A DNA stretch of 64,000 bases from Nocardiopsis eucommiae (GTDB lineage: Bacteria > Actinomycetota > Actinomycetes > Streptosporangiales > Streptosporangiaceae). The notes under the pieces are model-generated. The model saw only the letters and a list, made by a program, of their open reading frames with translations, was not told the origin of the DNA and did not search any database. The stretch covers positions 5,704,001 through 5,768,000 of the forward strand of contig CP074402.1 of NCBI GenBank assembly GCA_018388625.1. The letters run 5' to 3'. The position numbers were made by a program, and so were the translations under genes. Below are positions 50,201-60,257 of this stretch, piece after piece (within the stretch, counting starts at the first letter, position 1; each line of letters starts with the position of its first letter).

Positions 50201-51236
50201 GTGGCCTCGCCGCGCTGGGCGGACGTGCAGTCGAGCCTGCGTGACCTGCTGGTCACCCGGTTCGAGCTGCGTCTGGGCGACGCGGTGGACTCCGCGATCA
50301 ACATGCGCCAGGCCGAGAAGGTCCCCCGGATCCCCGGTCGCGGCCTGACCGCCGAGTACAAGCACTTCCTGTCCACCCTCCCCAGATGGAGGAGGGGCCG
50401 GAGGCCTCCGTGGCCGGTGTCGTGGAGGCGGTCAGAGAGCGGTGGGACGGCCCGTCCGCTCCCCAGGTGCGGCTGCTGCCCCTGTCGCTTCCGGCGTCGG
50501 ACCTGCCGCCCCCGAGGACGGCCCGAAGATCGCGCTGGGTCTGGAGGAGCGCCGTCTGGAGCCGCTGTGGCACGACTTCTCGGTGCTGCCCCACATGCTG
50601 GTGGTGGGTGACAACGAGAGCGGCAAGACCAACCTGCTGCGCCTGGTCACCCGCACCATCCGGGAGCGGTACAGCGCCACCGAGGCACGTGTGGTCGTGG
50701 TGGACCCCCGACGCGGTCTGTTCAACGCGATCCCCGAGGAACAGCGCCTCGGCTACGCGGTGACCGGTGAGAGCGCCCGCGAGATGATGATGGCGGCGGC
50801 CGCGGCGCTCAAGCCCCGGCTGCCCGGCCCGGAGGTCACTCCGGAGCAGCTGCGCGAGCGCTCGTGGTGGACCGGGCCCGAGCTGTTCGTGGTCATCGAC
50901 GACTACGACCTGCTGAGTTCCTCGGGTGGTGGCGGGCCCCTGTCCCCGCTCATGGAGATGCTGCCCCACGGCGCCGACATCGGGTTCCACCTGATCCTGG
51001 CGCGCGGCGCGGGTGGTTTCAGCCGTGCCATGGGCGAGCCCGCGCTGCGGATGCTCATCGACGCGAACACCCCCAGCATGGTGCTGTCCTGCCCGCCCTC
51101 CGAGGGCGTGCTGTTCGGATCGCTGCGCCCGCAGCGTCTGCCTCCGGGCCGTGCGCTGCGCTTCGACCGGCGCGACCCGGTCAAGGTGCAGTTGGCGCTC
51201 GACCCCGAGACCGAGGAGGCGGACGCCCGCGGCTGA
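47286..51236 (+). CDS. eccC: Type VII secretion ATPase EccC (fused EccCa-EccCb)
   Basis: About 1,317 residues, motor of the T7SS. The N-terminus ISTILVRRPARRPGPEPPEG and two membrane helices are typical. Three FtsK/SpoIIIE ATPase modules follow with Walker A GATGSGKSE, GGPQSGKST and GDNESGKTN, and Walker B-like VIVDEFSEL, LVIDGWATV and VVIDDYDLL; the first module is usually the catalytic one, and the last binds the EsxB tail. Three one-base gaps break the frame near 48470, 50385 and 50510. The start is set at CTG 47286, 8 bp after GAGAAGGGA, because homologues begin M-STI/ISTI; upstream codons look non-coding. The next gene, mycP, follows by 71 bp. Confidence 0.92.
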
Positions 51237-51307
51237 CGGGTGTCCGTGGAGTGGCCCTGACGAGGAAGCGACCGCCGCGCGGTCGGTGGAGAGGAACGGG
51301 AGGCCCC

Positions 51308-52482
51308 GTGTCGAACGGAGCGGAACGGAAGCGGCTTCGGTTCGGGGCTGGGGTGTGTCTGACGGCCGCGCTGTTCCTGGTGGCGGCCGCGCCCGCGGCG
51401 GCGGACCAGGTCGCGCCCGCCCTGCCCCAGGTGGCACCCGAACTGGTGGGGGACGAGTGCGTGCCGTCCTCCGAGGAGACGGTGGACCAGGAGCTGTGGA
51501 CCGAGAACGCCCTGGGCCTCCCCGGGCGCGGTCCGCCTCCTCCGGGGCCGGAACGACCGTGGCCGTCGTGAGTTCGGCGGTGGACGACTCCTCCGCCGCC
51601 CTCAAGGGGGTGGTGGAGGGGGCCGGTGAGGACTGCACCGGGTTCGGGACCTTCCTGGCCGGGATCGTCGCCGCCCGGCCGCAGCCGGACAGCGGCCTCG
51701 TCGGGGTGGCCCCGGAGGCCCGCGTGCTGTCGGTGCCGGTCACGGACGACTGGGGCGGTGCCGACGCCGACGCGGTCGCGGAGGGGATCACCGACGCGGT
51801 CTCCGGCGGAGCGGACGTCGTGCTGGTGGGCGTCGCCGTCCCCCTGGGCAGTTCCGGGCTCGAAGCGGCGGTGGACACCGCCGTGGAAGAGGACGTCCTG
51901 GTGGTGGCGCCGTCCACGGCCATGGTCCAGCGGGACGCCTACGCGGCGGTTCCGGCGACCCGGAGCGAGGTGCTGGGGGTGACGGCGACCGGTACGGAGG
52001 GCGCGCCGCTGATGCCGCCGCCCGCCACGGCGGACGGTCGTATCTCGGCACCCGACCTCAGCGCGCCCGGCCAGTCCGTGATGAGTCTGGCGCCGGGCGG
52101 GGACGGGCACGCGGTCGCGGAGGGGGACGCGGTCGCGGCGGCGTTCGTGGCCGGTGTGGCCGCCCTGGTGCGCTCCCACGATCCCGGGCTGAGCGCGGCG
52201 CAGACCGCCGAGCGCCTGGTGCTGTCGGCCTACCCGGACGCCGGCGCCGCCTTCGGGACGGGGTTCCTGGACCCGGTGGGGGCGCTGACCAGACAGATGG
52301 GGCCGCGCTCGGGGGACGCGGTCGAGGCCGAGCAGTTCGCCCTGGACCTGCCGAGGGAACCCACGCGCGGTCGTGTCATGGCCGTGGTCGGCGGCACCGC
52401 CCTGCTGGTGACGATCTGCGCGGTCGGGGCGGCCGCCGTACGCCGTCGCAGGGCCAAGGCCGAGGCCGCCGCGACAGCCTGA
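51308..52482 (+). CDS. mycP: Mycosin-like subtilase (MycP) with all catalytic residues replaced
   Basis: About 391 residues: signal peptide (LRFGAGVCLTAALFLVAAAPAAA), subtilase fold and C-terminal anchor helix (RVMAVVGGTALLVTICAVGAAAVRRRR), the MycP layout. The usual catalytic Asp (VAVIDTG) reads VAVVSSA; the His (DGHGTxVAG) reads TGFGTFLAG; the Ser (GTSxAAPxVSG) reads GDAVAAAFVAG; the oxyanion Asn region reads VVAPSTA. It is thus a predicted pseudo-protease. In mycobacteria MycP caps and stabilises the membrane complex independently of proteolysis, so a structural role fits. One base is missing near 51530, outside the catalytic motifs. GTG 51308 follows GGGAGG. Confidence 0.88.
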
Positions 52483-52628
52483 GACCATCGCGCCCGCGCC
52501 CCGACCCGGGTGGGGGCGCGTCCGGTGGTGTGGGGCAAAGAACAGGGCAACCTGTGGTGCGGGACGTTTGGGTGGCCCGTCCACCGGCCAGGCCGGGAGG
52601 AGAACCACCAACCACAGGGGGAACTCCC

Positions 52629-53777
52629 ATGGCCCAGAACACTCCGTCTCTGCGCGTCTTCGCCTCACCCGGCCGCTACGTCCAGGGCCGGGGCGCGATG
52701 GAGCGGCTCGGCTCACTGGTCGGAGGCGTGGGAAGCAGGCCGTTGGTCCTCACCGACGACGTCGTGCGGGGGCTGGTCGGCGCGACACTGGAGCGCTCCT
52801 TCGCGGAGGTCGGGGTGCCGCTGATCTTCGAGCGGTTCGGGGGTGTACCCACCAGGACCGAGTCCGAGCGGGTCGGTGAGGTCATCCGGTCACAGGACCA
52901 CGACGTGATCGTCGGCCTGGGCGGCGGCGCCGCGATCGACGCCGCGAAGGCCGCGGGCGCCAACGCCGGAGTCCCCTGGGTGAGCGCCGCCACGGTGGCC
53001 TCCACCGACGCCCCGACCTCCGCCCTCTCCGTGGTCTACACCGAGAAGGGCGCCTTCGAGTCCTACCGCTTCTACGACCGCAACCCGGCCCTGGTGGTGG
53101 TCGACACCCAACTGGTGGCCCAGGCTCCCACGCGGTTCCTGGCCGCCGGGGTGGGCGACGCCCTGGCCACCTGGATCGAGGCCCGGGCCCTGCGCGGCAC
53201 CGACGCCACGAACATGGTGGAGGGACGTCCCACCCGCGCGGGCACCGCCCTGGCCCGGCTCTCCTGGGACATCCTGTGGGAGTCCGCGCTCCCGGCGCTG
53301 GACGCCGTGGACCACGACCTGGTCACCCCGGACGTGGAGGCGGTGGTGGAGGCGACCACGCTGCTCTCCGGCCTCGGGTTCGAGTCGGGCGGCCTCGCCG
53401 CCGCGCACGCGGTGCACGACGGCCTCACGGCGGTCGACGAGACCCACCACCTCGCGCACGGCGAGAAGGTCAACATCGGTTCCCTCACCCAGCTGCTGCT
53501 GGAGGGCGCGCCCACCTCCGAGGTGGAGGAGTTCGCGGAGTTCACCGCCAGGGCGGGTCTGCCCACCACCCTGACCGAGGCCGGGCTGGGGAAGGCCGAC
53601 GACGCGCTGCTGGACCGGGTGGTCGCGGCCGCGACGGCCCCGGAGGAGACCATCCACAACCTGCCGTTCACCCCCTCGCACCGGGACGTCCGGGACGCGC
53701 TGCGCGCGGTGGAGGGGGTCGGCCGCCGGGTGCGGAGGCGCGCCGGTCTGGGTGAGCCCCGCGCGCCGAAGGGCTGA
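52629..53777 (+). CDS. Iron-containing alcohol dehydrogenase, glycerol dehydrogenase type
   Basis: 382 residues, intact. The NAD-binding loop GLGGGAAIDAAKAAG and the metal ligands Asp in VGDALATWIEA, His in AAHAVHDGL and His in HHLAHGEKV correspond to those of GldA. It oxidises glycerol to dihydroxyacetone, or may act on glycerol 1-phosphate or a related polyol. ATG 52629 follows AGGGGGAA. It is a single gene between the T7SS and a convergent peptidase, with a strong terminator. The exact polyol is not decided by the sequence. Confidence 0.88.
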   Translation: MAQNTPSLRVFASPGRYVQGRGAMERLGSLVGGVGSRPLVLTDDVVRGLVGATLERSFAEVGVPLIFERFGGVPTRTESERVGEVIRSQDHDVIVGLGGGAAIDAAKAAGANAGVPWVSAATVASTDAPTSALSVVYTEKGAFESYRFYDRNPALVVVDTQLVAQAPTRFLAAGVGDALATWIEARALRGTDATNMVEGRPTRAGTALARLSWDILWESALPALDAVDHDLVTPDVEAVVEATTLLSGLGFESGGLAAAHAVHDGLTAVDETHHLAHGEKVNIGSLTQLLLEGAPTSEVEEFAEFTARAGLPTTLTEAGLGKADDALLDRVVAAATAPEETIHNLPFTPSHRDVRDALRAVEGVGRRVRRRAGLGEPRAPKG

Positions 53778-53783
53778 GCCCGG

Positions 53784-53814
53784 CCCCGCGACCCGCCGCG
53801 AGCGGGCCGCGGGG
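53784..53814. terminator. Strong hairpin between convergent genes
   Basis: CCCCGCG-A-CCCGC pairs with GCGGG-C-CGCGGGG around loop CGCGA: a 12-bp stem with one internal mismatch, 7 bp after the dehydrogenase stop and 70 bp from the peptidase stop. Further inverted repeats follow at 53820-53860. Confidence 0.65.
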
Positions 53815-53883
53815 ACACCCCGGCTCGGGCCCCGCCGGTACGGGCCGGGGTGCTTCGGGCCTCCCCGGCTCCGGCCCTGCTGC

Positions 53884-55853
53884 CTAGTTCAGGCCCTTGC
53901 GGGTGAGGAGGGGGCCCATCCCGGGCTCGCGGCCGAGGAAGTCGGTGACCGCCTCCATCGGGTCGACGCTCCCGCCCCGGGACAGCACCTTCTCCCGGAA
54001 GCTGTCGCCGCCCGCGCGGGTGAGCCCGCCGTGCTCCTTGAACCACTCGACGCTCTCGGCGTCCAGCACCTCGCTCCACACGTAGGAGTAGTAGCCCGCG
54101 CTGTAGCCGTCGTCGGAGAAGATGTGCTGGAAGTACGCGCTCCGGTACCGGGGACGCACCAGCGGGTGCAGTACACCGGCCGCTTCCAGGGCACGCGCCT
54201 CGAAGGCCGCCGGGTCCTCGACGGTCTCGCCGGGGGCCAGGCGGTGCCAGGCCCAGTCGAGCAGCGCGGCGCCCAGGTACTCGAAGGTGCCGAAGCCCTG
54301 GTTGAACTGGCTGGCGGCGGTCAGCCGCTCCACGAGTTCGGCGGGCACCGGCTCACCGGTCTCGTGGTGCCGCGCGTAGTGGGACAGGACCTCCGGCCAC
54401 AGCGCCCACATCTCGTTGACCTGTGACGGGAACTCCACGAAGTCACGCGGCACGCTGGTGCCCTCGACCCGGGGGAACCGGACCGCGGACAGCAGGCCGT
54501 GCAGGGCGTGGCCGAACTCGTGGAAGGCCGTCTCCACCTCGTCGAACGTGAGCAGGGTGGGCCCGGAGACGGGCTTGGCGACGTTGAGGTTGTTGACCAC
54601 CACCGGCCGCTCGTCCAGCAGGTACGACTGGTCGACCAGGTTGTGCATCCACGCGCCGCCGCGCTTGGTCGGGCGCGCGTACGGGTCCAGCAGGAACAGG
54701 CCCAGCGGGGTCCCGTCGCCGTCGAACACCTCCCACGTGCGCATGTCGGGGTGGTAGCCCGCGAGGTCCGGGCGCTCGGTGAACGTGACGCCGTAGAGCA
54801 GGGTCGCCGCGTGGAGGACGCCGTCCTCGATCACCCGGCCGAGCTCGAAGTAGGGCCGCAGCACGCCTCGTCGAAGTCGTAGCGGGCCTTGCGGACCTGC
54901 TCCGTGTAGTACGGCCAGTCCCACGGCTCGATCTCGTGCCCGGCGTGCTCGGCGAGCACCCCGGCCTCCTTCTCGACGTTGCGCAGGGCCGGGCCGACCA
55001 GCTGGCCGAGCCGCTCCTCGACCGCCTCGACGGTCTTCGCCGTCTGGTCCGCGACCTTGTAGGCGGCGTGGTCGGGGTAGCCCAGCAGCCGGGCGCGCTC
55101 GGCGCGCAGCTCGGCCATGCGGGCGCCGATCTCCAGGTTCTCCGGGGCCCGCTCGGCGCTGAGGGTGTACAGGCGCTCGCGGGTGGCCCGGTTGGTGAGC
55201 TGGGCCAGCGCGGGCTGCACGGTGGTGTTCAGCAGCGGGAGGACGTACTCGTCGCCCTGCCTGATCGCGCTGATCCGGGCCTCGTCCAGGCCGTCGAGGT
55301 CGGAGACGTCGGTGGTGACCAGGGCGGACTCGCCGGTGGCGCGGACGACGTTGCGGGAGAACTCGGTGCCGAGCTCGGCCAGGCGCGCGTTGAGCTCGCG
55401 CAGCCGCTCCTGCTCCTCCTCACCGAGGTCGGCCCCGGCGTTGACGAAGTCGAGGCGGTACCGCTCCAGCAGCCAGGCCTCCTGCGGGTCGTCCGTGCTG
55501 ACCTGCTGGATGCGCGCCCACAGGTCGCGGTTGAGGGAGATAGCGTCCCGGTGCCGGGTGGCGCGGGGTGCGACCTGCTTCTCGATCTCACGGATGCCGT
55601 CGGTGGCGTCGGAGCTGGTCAGCGTGTTGAGCACGACCTCCACCCGCCGGAGGGTCGCACCGGAGCGCTCCAGGGCGGCGATGGTGTTGTCGAAGGTCGC
55701 GGGCTCCGGGTCACGGGCGATCGCGTCGACCTCGGCGAGGTGTTCGGCCACGCCCTGTTCGAAGGCGGGCAGGAAGTGCTCCTCGCGGATCGCCGCGAAG
55801 TCGGGAAGACGGTAGGGCAGTTCGCTGGGGGACAGGAACGGGTTGACGGTCAA
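53884..55853 (-). CDS. M3 family zinc metallopeptidase (oligopeptidase A / Dcp type)
   Basis: About 656 residues, cytoplasmic thimet-like oligopeptidase that trims short peptides. The zinc site is HEFGHALHG with downstream ligand Glu in FVEFPSQVNE; GTFEYLGAALLDWAWH and HIFSDDGYSAGYYSYVWSEVL are family landmarks. The N-terminus (FLSPSELPYRLPDFAAIREEHFLPAFEQG) is that of the OpdA/Dcp branch. One base is missing near 54870, between YDFDE and VLRPYFELG. The start at 55853 reads MTVNPFLSP. Single gene. OpdA- versus Dcp-type activity cannot be told apart here. Confidence 0.92.
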
Positions 55854-56081
55854 GGGGTGGTGCTCCTCGGTTCTTGAGGGTGGACGCTCGTGCCGTTCTA
55901 CCCTGCCGCCGAGCGCCTGTCACCACCTTACCCAGGGCTGACGGCCCGTCACCGGGTCCGGGTCCCGCGCTGTTCTGGGGCGGGTCCGGCCTGGGCCGCG
56001 CGGGCGCCTCGGGGCCTCGTCCCGCGCAGGTCCCCGCCCCCTGGTTGGATGGTCGTGACCCAGCGCACACGGAGGTGTCAG

Positions 56082-57871
56082 TTGACCGAGACCACGGGTG
56101 TCCCCGGCCCCTGGGGGACTCGCCCGCTCCCCCGCTCGGCCCTCCCGCCCACCGGTGATCCCGACCTGCGCGGCCCCCTCCACTACGTGTGGTGGCTGAT
56201 CGCCTCCCAGCCGTGGCGGGTGCTGCGGGGCTCCTTCTACGGCACCCTGTGGATGCTCGGGCTGGTGTTCCCGCCCTATCTGCTCGCCCGCGCCATCGAC
56301 GACGGCCTGCGCGCCGAGGACTCACGCGCCCTCGTCCTGTGGGCCGGGATCGCCGCGGTCGCGGCCGTGGCCACCGCGACCGTGTCGATCCTGCGACACC
56401 GGACGATGTCCCTGGTCAGGACGGACGCCGCGCACCGGACCATGCGCGTGCTCACCCGTCACTCCACGGTGCTGGGCGCGTCCCTGTCCCGCCGGGTCTC
56501 CTCGGGTGAGCTCTCCACGGTGCAGGCCTCGGACGTCCTGCGGATCGCCAACATCCTCACCCTGACCGGACCCGGGGTGGGATCGGTCGTGGCCTACGCG
56601 GGCGTCTCGGTCCTGCTGTTCACCATCTCGCCGCTGCTCGCCGTCATCGTCGTGCTGGGAGTCCCGGTGCTGGCCGCGGTGGTCGGCCCGCTGATGGGGC
56701 GGCTGCACGGCCACCAGACGGTCTACCGCGAGCACCAGGGGCGCACCACCGCGCTGGCCGCCGACATCGTGTCCGGCCTGCGGGTGCTGTGCGGGATCGG
56801 CGGCAGGGAGCACTTCGCCCGCCGCTACGAGGACCGGTCCAGGGAGCTGCTGCACCAGGGCTACCGGGTCAGCGAGACCACCAGCTGGTTCCACGCGGTC
56901 AGCGCCTGCCTGCCGGTGGTCTTCCTCGGGGCGGTCACCTGGGTGGCCGCGCGTCTGGCGGTGGACGGGCAGATCACCGTGGGCGAGACCGTCGCCGTCT
57001 ACGCCTACGTCGCCATCCTCATCCTGCCGGTGTTCTTCCTCATCGAGGGGGCCAGCGCCGTGATCGAGGGCCTGGTGTCCGTGCGCCGGACCCTCCGCCT
57101 GCTCACCCTCGACCCCCGCCCACCGGCAGCGGCCGGGACCTGCCCGGCCCTGAGGAGGGCGCGGAACTGGTCGAACCCGTCTCCGGGGTGCGTGTCCCAC
57201 CGGGCCTGACCACCGCCCTCGTCTCCGCCGACACCGGGGCCGCGGACGTCGTTGACCGGCTCGGCCGCTACACGGCCTCCGACACCCGGTGGGGCGGGAT
57301 ACCGCTGCGCGACGTGGAGATCGGGGAGGTGCGCCGACGCGTCCTGGTGTCCGACAACGAGTCCTACCTGTTCGCCGGGGCGCTGCGCGAGGTCCTGGAC
57401 CCGCACGGCGACCACACGGACGCCGAGATCGGGACCGCCCTGCACGTGGCGGGCGCCGACGACGTGGTCACCTCGATGCCGGACGGGCTCGACTCCGCCG
57501 TCGAGCCGCAGGGCCGCAACCTCTCCGGCGGGCAGCGCCAGCGGGTCCGACTGGCCCGGGCCCTGCTCTTCGACCCCGAGGTGCTACTGCTGGTCGAACC
57601 CACCTCCGCCGTGGACGCGCACACCGAGTCGACCATCGCCGAGCGGCTGCACGAGGCCCGGTCGGGCCGCACCACCGTGGTCGCGGGCACCTCGCCGCTC
57701 CTGCTGGACCGGGCGGACCTGGTGGTCCTGCTCGTGGACGGGCGGGTCACGGCGGTCGGCACCCACGGGGAGCTGCTCGACCGACCGGACTACCGGACGC
57801 TGGTCTTCCGTGGGGCCTCCGACGACGAGAACGGCCGGGGCGGCGCCGACGACGAAGGGACCCCTCGATGA
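56082..57871 (+). CDS. ABC exporter half with degenerate ATP-binding domain
   Basis: About 597 residues: six-helix membrane domain (about 35-330) and an ATPase-like domain. The latter keeps the signature LSGGQRQR but has lost the others: Walker A region reads ALVSADTGAADVV with no Lys, Walker B reads LLLVEPTSAVD (Asp to Val), the Q-loop Gln is gone, and the switch His is replaced in VVAGTSPLL. It can therefore lend only the signature half of a site to its partner, encoded next with an ATGA overlap. One base is missing near 57117. TTG 56082 follows GGAGGTG. The substrate is unknown. Confidence 0.87.
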
Positions 57872-59617
57872 ACCACGCACTCCCGGTGGCGGACCGCGCC
57901 CAGGTCCGCCGGGACGCCCTCCTGCTGCTGCGCGCGGAGCGCGGGCGGGTGGTCCGGGTGGTCCTGCTGACCTGTCTGGCCACCGGCGCCGGGCTGGTCG
58001 GCCCGTATCTCCTGGGCCGGATCGTCGACAGGGTTCAGGCGGGTACCGCCACCCTGGGGACGGTGGACCTGCTCGCCGCCGGCGTGCTCGCGGCCGCCTT
58101 CGTGCAGCTCCTGCTCACCCGGTACGCGCGCCGAGCCGTCTACCGGTTCGGGGAGGACGTCCTGCGGCGCCTGCGTGAGGACTTCGTGGGACGGGTGCTG
58201 TCCCTGCCGACCCGGGTGGTGGAGCGCTCGGGCACCGGCGACCTCACCACGCGCGTCTCCGCCGACGTGGGGAACGTGGGCGCCAGCCTGCGCGGGGCGC
58301 TGCCGGAGATCAGCATGGGCCTGCTCCAGATCCTGGTGCTGGTGGCCGCGATCACCTGGCTGCACCCGCTGCTGGGGCTGTGCGCGCTGCTCGGCTTCCC
58401 CTGGTGTGGCCCGCCGCTCGCTGGTACCTGAGGCGTTCCCGCGAGACCTACCTGGCCGAGGGGACGGCCCTCTCCACCGCGTTGGAGGGCACCACCGCCA
58501 CCGCCGAGGGCGGTCGCACCGTGGAGGCCCTGAGCGTCCAGGCGGACCGCCGTGGGGTGACCGACCGGGACGTCGGCGTCCTGTACCGGGCCCGCCGGGG
58601 CAGTCTGCGGCTGCGGTCGGTGCTGTTCCCCGTCGCGGAATCGGTCTTCGTGCTGCCCGTCTCCGTCACCCTGCTGGTGGGCGGAGCCCTGTACCTGGAC
58701 GGCGGGATCGGCCTCGGCACCCTGGTGACCTGCCTGTTGTACGTGCAGCAGATGGTGGACCCGATGATCGGCGTCACCCAGCGGCTCGAGGAGCTCCAGC
58801 GCGCCGGGGCGTCGTTCGCCCGGCTGAGGGCGTGCAGCGGCTGCCGGAGGAGTCGTCGGACGGGGGTCGGCTTCCGGCGGACGACCGGATCGAACTGTCC
58901 GGTGTCCGCTACGCCTACGTGCCCGGCCACGACGTGCTGCGCGGGATCGACCTCAGCGTGCGCCCCGGGGAACGGCTGGCCGTGGTGGGGCCGTCCGGGG
59001 CGGGTAAGACGACCCTCGGCCGTCTGCTGTCGGGGGCGGACGCGCCGGGCTCCGGGCACGTGTCGCTGGGCGGGGTGCCCGTCTCCGAGCTCTCCCCTGG
59101 GGTGCTGCGCGAACGGATCGTCCTGGTCAACCAGGAACACCACGTGTTCACCGGAACCCTGCGGGAGAACCTGGCGATCGCCGCCGCCGAGGGCGCCGAC
59201 GTGGACGACGCCGCCCTGGCGCGCGCCCTCGACGCCGTGGACGCCGACTGGGCGCGAGAGCTCCCGGACGGCCTGGACACCCGGGTGGGTTCGGGCGGCG
59301 AGGCCCTGTCCCCGGCCCGGGCCCAGCAGGTGGCGCTGGCCCGCGTGGTGCTGCTGGATCCGCACACGGTGGTGCTGGACGAGGCCACCTCCCTGCTGGA
59401 CCCGAGGACGGCGCGGCACACGGAGCGGTCGCTGGCGGCGGTACTGGAGGGCCGGACCGTGATCGCGATCGCGCACCGGCTGCACACCGCGCACGACGCC
59501 GACCGGGTGGCCGTGGTCGTGGACGGGCGCGTCACCGAGCTGGGCTCGCACGACGAGCTCATCGCGGCGGGCGGAGCCTACGCCGCCCTGTGGAGCTCCT
59601 GGCACGGCACCGACTGA
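57868..59617 (+). CDS. ABC exporter half with intact Walker motifs but degenerate signature
   Basis: About 583 residues: membrane domain plus ATPase domain. Walker A GPSGAGKTT, Q-loop NQEHHVF, Walker B VVLDEATSLLD and switch His in IAHRL are intact, but the signature is ALSPARAQQ in place of LSGGQ. Paired with the upstream half this leaves one consensus ATP site (this Walker A with the partner's LSGGQ). Two one-base gaps break the frame near 58403 and 58833. ATG 57868 overlaps the upstream stop. The heterodimer is a drug/peptide/lipid-type exporter by fold. Confidence 0.87.
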
Positions 59618-59695
59618 CCGCCGTACCCCTCCCCGGCCCGCGCACCTTGGGCGGGGCGGGTTCGGGACGGTGGCCTCGGCGGCACCACGGCCGGA

Positions 59696-60107
59696 TCAGG
59701 CCGGGGTGAGGAACTCCAGCCGGTTGCCGTGGTTGTCGAAGGTGTGGAAGCGCCGGTGGCCCGGGAGGTTTTCGTCCCAGGTGATCGCGTATCCGGCCGA
59801 GGTGATCCGCTCCGCGAGGGTGTCGAGCTCCCGGACCAGGATGCCGGGGTGGGCCTTGCGCTGGGGGTGAAGTCCTCTTCCACCCCCAGGTGGATCTCCA
59901 GACCGTCCGCGCGGACCCACAGGCCCCGCGCGCGGCCAGGGTCGTGGGCTTGGCGACCTCGACGAAGCCGAGGACGTCCACGTAGTAGGACCGGCACGCG
60001 TCCTCACCGCCCGGGGGCAGGCAGATCAGGACGTGGTGCAGGCCGAAGCCGAACCCGGTGGAGGTGTCCGGAGCCGTGTCCCGGGGGTCGGGGTGGGAGT
60101 CAGCCAT
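59696..60107 (-). CDS. VOC (glyoxalase/bleomycin-resistance) family protein, two frame breaks
   Basis: About 138 residues. LHHVLICLPPGGEDACRSYYVDVLGFVEV at the start, GLEIHLGVEEDF in the middle and HRRFHTFDNHGNRLEFL at the end give the paired beta-alpha-beta modules, with metal-ligand candidates in LHHV, EIHLG and RLEF. Function may be ring opening, isomerisation or drug binding; not determined. One-base gaps lie near 59935 and 59862. ATG 60107 is taken because the domain starts soon after. Confidence 0.8.
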
Positions 60108-60257
60108 ACTGTCGCGTCTCTCTTGGGGGAACGGGTCGGGAGGATCACCGGGAGGGGCTCTCAATCGAGGATCCCGTTCCCGGTACGGGCCCGCGCGGGA
60201 CATGGCCCGGGTCTGGAACCCGAAGCCCAGGGCGAAGGAGATCGGCAGCCGCCTCAC
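60108..60257 (-). pseudogene. Possible ABC-2 permease N-terminal remnant
   Basis: GTG 60257 overlaps the ATPase stop (GTGA), as a coupled permease start would. The first 21 codons read VRRLPISFALGFGFQTRAMS, like the cytoplasmic lead-in of DrrB-type ABC-2 permeases, but no membrane helices follow; the frame then runs through Pro/Arg-rich sequence into the VOC gene. It looks like a permease gene cut down by deletion; the call is tentative. Confidence 0.35.

Noticed and set aside
51308..52482. Loss of mycosin catalytic residues as a frameshift artefact
   Set aside because: The surrounding motif residues align in frame on both sides of each catalytic position; only the catalytic residues differ.
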